From: Trichococcus alkaliphilus
GTDB lineage: Bacteria > Bacillota > Bacilli > Lactobacillales > Aerococcaceae
DNA length: 33,637 bases
Assembly: GCF_003008695.1 (NCBI RefSeq)
Contig: NZ_PXZT01000023.1
Coordinates: forward strand, 1-33,637
Direction: 5' to 3'
This document shows positions 33,243-33,637 of the stretch, piece after piece; position 1 is the first letter of the stretch; each line of letters begins with the position of its first letter. The position numbers and the translations under genes are program-made. The notes below the pieces were generated by a model. That model was not told where the DNA came from, did no database searches, and was given only the letters and a program-made list of their open reading frames with translations.

Positions 33243-33393
33243 TCTATATCCTCGCTCTCTGCCCTTAAATGTGGCTGTCCGATATTTTAGTCTACTATAT
33301 AATGGAATGAGAATTATTGCCAGTAGAAGAGGCTGCTCAGAGCCTGGGTTTTTGAAGAATCTGCAATTATTCGGTAAAAAATGAAAAGAATCG

Positions 33394-33422
33394 TTGACAG
33401 CATTCGGCTGCGATGATAGTAT
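33394..33422 (+). promoter_or_regulatory. Tandem rRNA-type promoter P1
   Basis: TTGACA (33394-33399), a 17-base spacer ending in TGA, and TAGTAT (33417-33422). It is the weakest -10 of the three. The stretch 33243-33393 before it shows only AT-rich DNA and a weak 5-bp hairpin (33330-33345). Confidence 0.7.
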
Positions 33423-33470
33423 ATAGAAGTTGTCCGCCAGAATCGGCTTTGAAATGATTTGAAAAAATTG

Positions 33471-33499
33471 TTGACATGCGATTTAGAGCGTGATATTAT
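33471..33499 (+). promoter_or_regulatory. Tandem rRNA-type promoter P2
   Basis: TTGACA (33471-33476), a 17-base spacer ending in TGA, and TATTAT (33494-33499), with an A-rich stretch just upstream that could serve as UP element. Confidence 0.88.
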
Positions 33500-33563
33500 A
33501 TAAAAGTTGCTGATCCACGCATCTGCAAGCCGATATTGTTTCTGAAAAACTTTCAGAAAAGGC

Positions 33564-33592
33564 TTGACGGAGAGCCGGAGCCGTGATATTAT
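33564..33592 (+). promoter_or_regulatory. Tandem rRNA-type promoter P3
   Basis: TTGACG (33564-33569), a 17-base spacer ending in TGA, and TATTAT (33587-33592), preceded by an A-rich segment containing CTGAAAAACTTTCAG. Downstream, the window ends in ATTGACCTTTGAAA, a leader pattern commonly found before 16S rRNA genes in Lactobacillales. No part of the 16S gene itself is included. Confidence 0.85.
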
Positions 33593-33637
33593 AAATAAGC
33601 AATCACGTAACACGTGATACACGATTGACCTTTGAAA

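Noticed and set aside
33330-33350. Terminator-like hairpin (AGGCT/AGCCT then GGGTTTTT) upstream of the tandem promoters
   Set aside because: The stem is only five bases, with a gap before the T-run and no plus-strand gene to terminate.
33593-33637. Start of a 16S rRNA gene
   Set aside because: Only promoter and leader sequence are present; the 16S 5' end is not within the window.

Overview
The window reads as a chromosomal segment of a low-to-mid GC Gram-positive bacterium of the order Lactobacillales. The evidence is the Bacillus-type replication/repair gene order (dnaX, ebfC, recR, yaaL ... tmk, yaaQ, holB, ricT, yabA, yabB, yazA, rsmI), strong AGGAGG-type ribosome binding sites, several PTS genes and Gram-positive tandem rRNA-type promoters. 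A Carnobacteriaceae member (for example something Trichococcus-like) would fit, but that placement is inference.

Layout. Positions 1-1390 hold two small membrane genes: a GlsB/YeaQ-type stress protein and a VIT/CCC1-type metal transporter. 1403-2254 (minus) is a two-domain VOC (extradiol dioxygenase/glyoxalase-fold) protein. 2541-5933 is the dnaX-ebfC-recR-yaaL block. 6071-8325 is a MarR regulator translationally coupled to an ABC exporter half-transporter, preceded by twin palindromic operators around a clear promoter. 8446-13609 is an alpha-glucoside module: RpiR regulator, divergent EIICB, 6-phospho-alpha-glucosidase and an MFS sugar-type transporter. 13864-20288 resumes the conserved core: tmk, the cyclic-di-AMP receptor gene, holB, ricT, yabA, yabB, yazA, rsmI and a YdcF-type membrane protein. 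The regulator/transport/sugar genes therefore sit inside a cluster that is otherwise a housekeeping run.

20373-28154 is the most interesting region. A HAD phosphatase and RpiR/SIS regulator are transcribed to the left. To the right runs an operon with a D-2-hydroxyacid dehydrogenase, an HcxA-like metal-dependent hydroxycarboxylate dehydrogenase, and mannose-family PTS subunits IIC, IID, IIB and IIA. A membrane protein of unknown function that faintly resembles a degenerate M28 peptidase lies between IIB and IIA. The divergent promoters have operator arms that form a perfect 16-bp inverted repeat, and a good CcpA (cre) site lies downstream of the rightward promoter. Two 2-hydroxyacid-type dehydrogenases with a Man-family PTS suggest uptake of a sugar acid or related hydroxylated compound; the substrate is not known.

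28285-33242 (all minus) holds mscL, an FAD-dependent amine/amino-acid oxidoreductase, proA, proB (without a PUA domain) and a second Cof-type HAD phosphatase. The last ~250 bases contain three tandem extended -10 promoters and a leader sequence typical of the region just before a 16S rRNA gene, so the window very probably stops at an rRNA operon. No tRNA, CRISPR array, transposase or prophage gene was seen.
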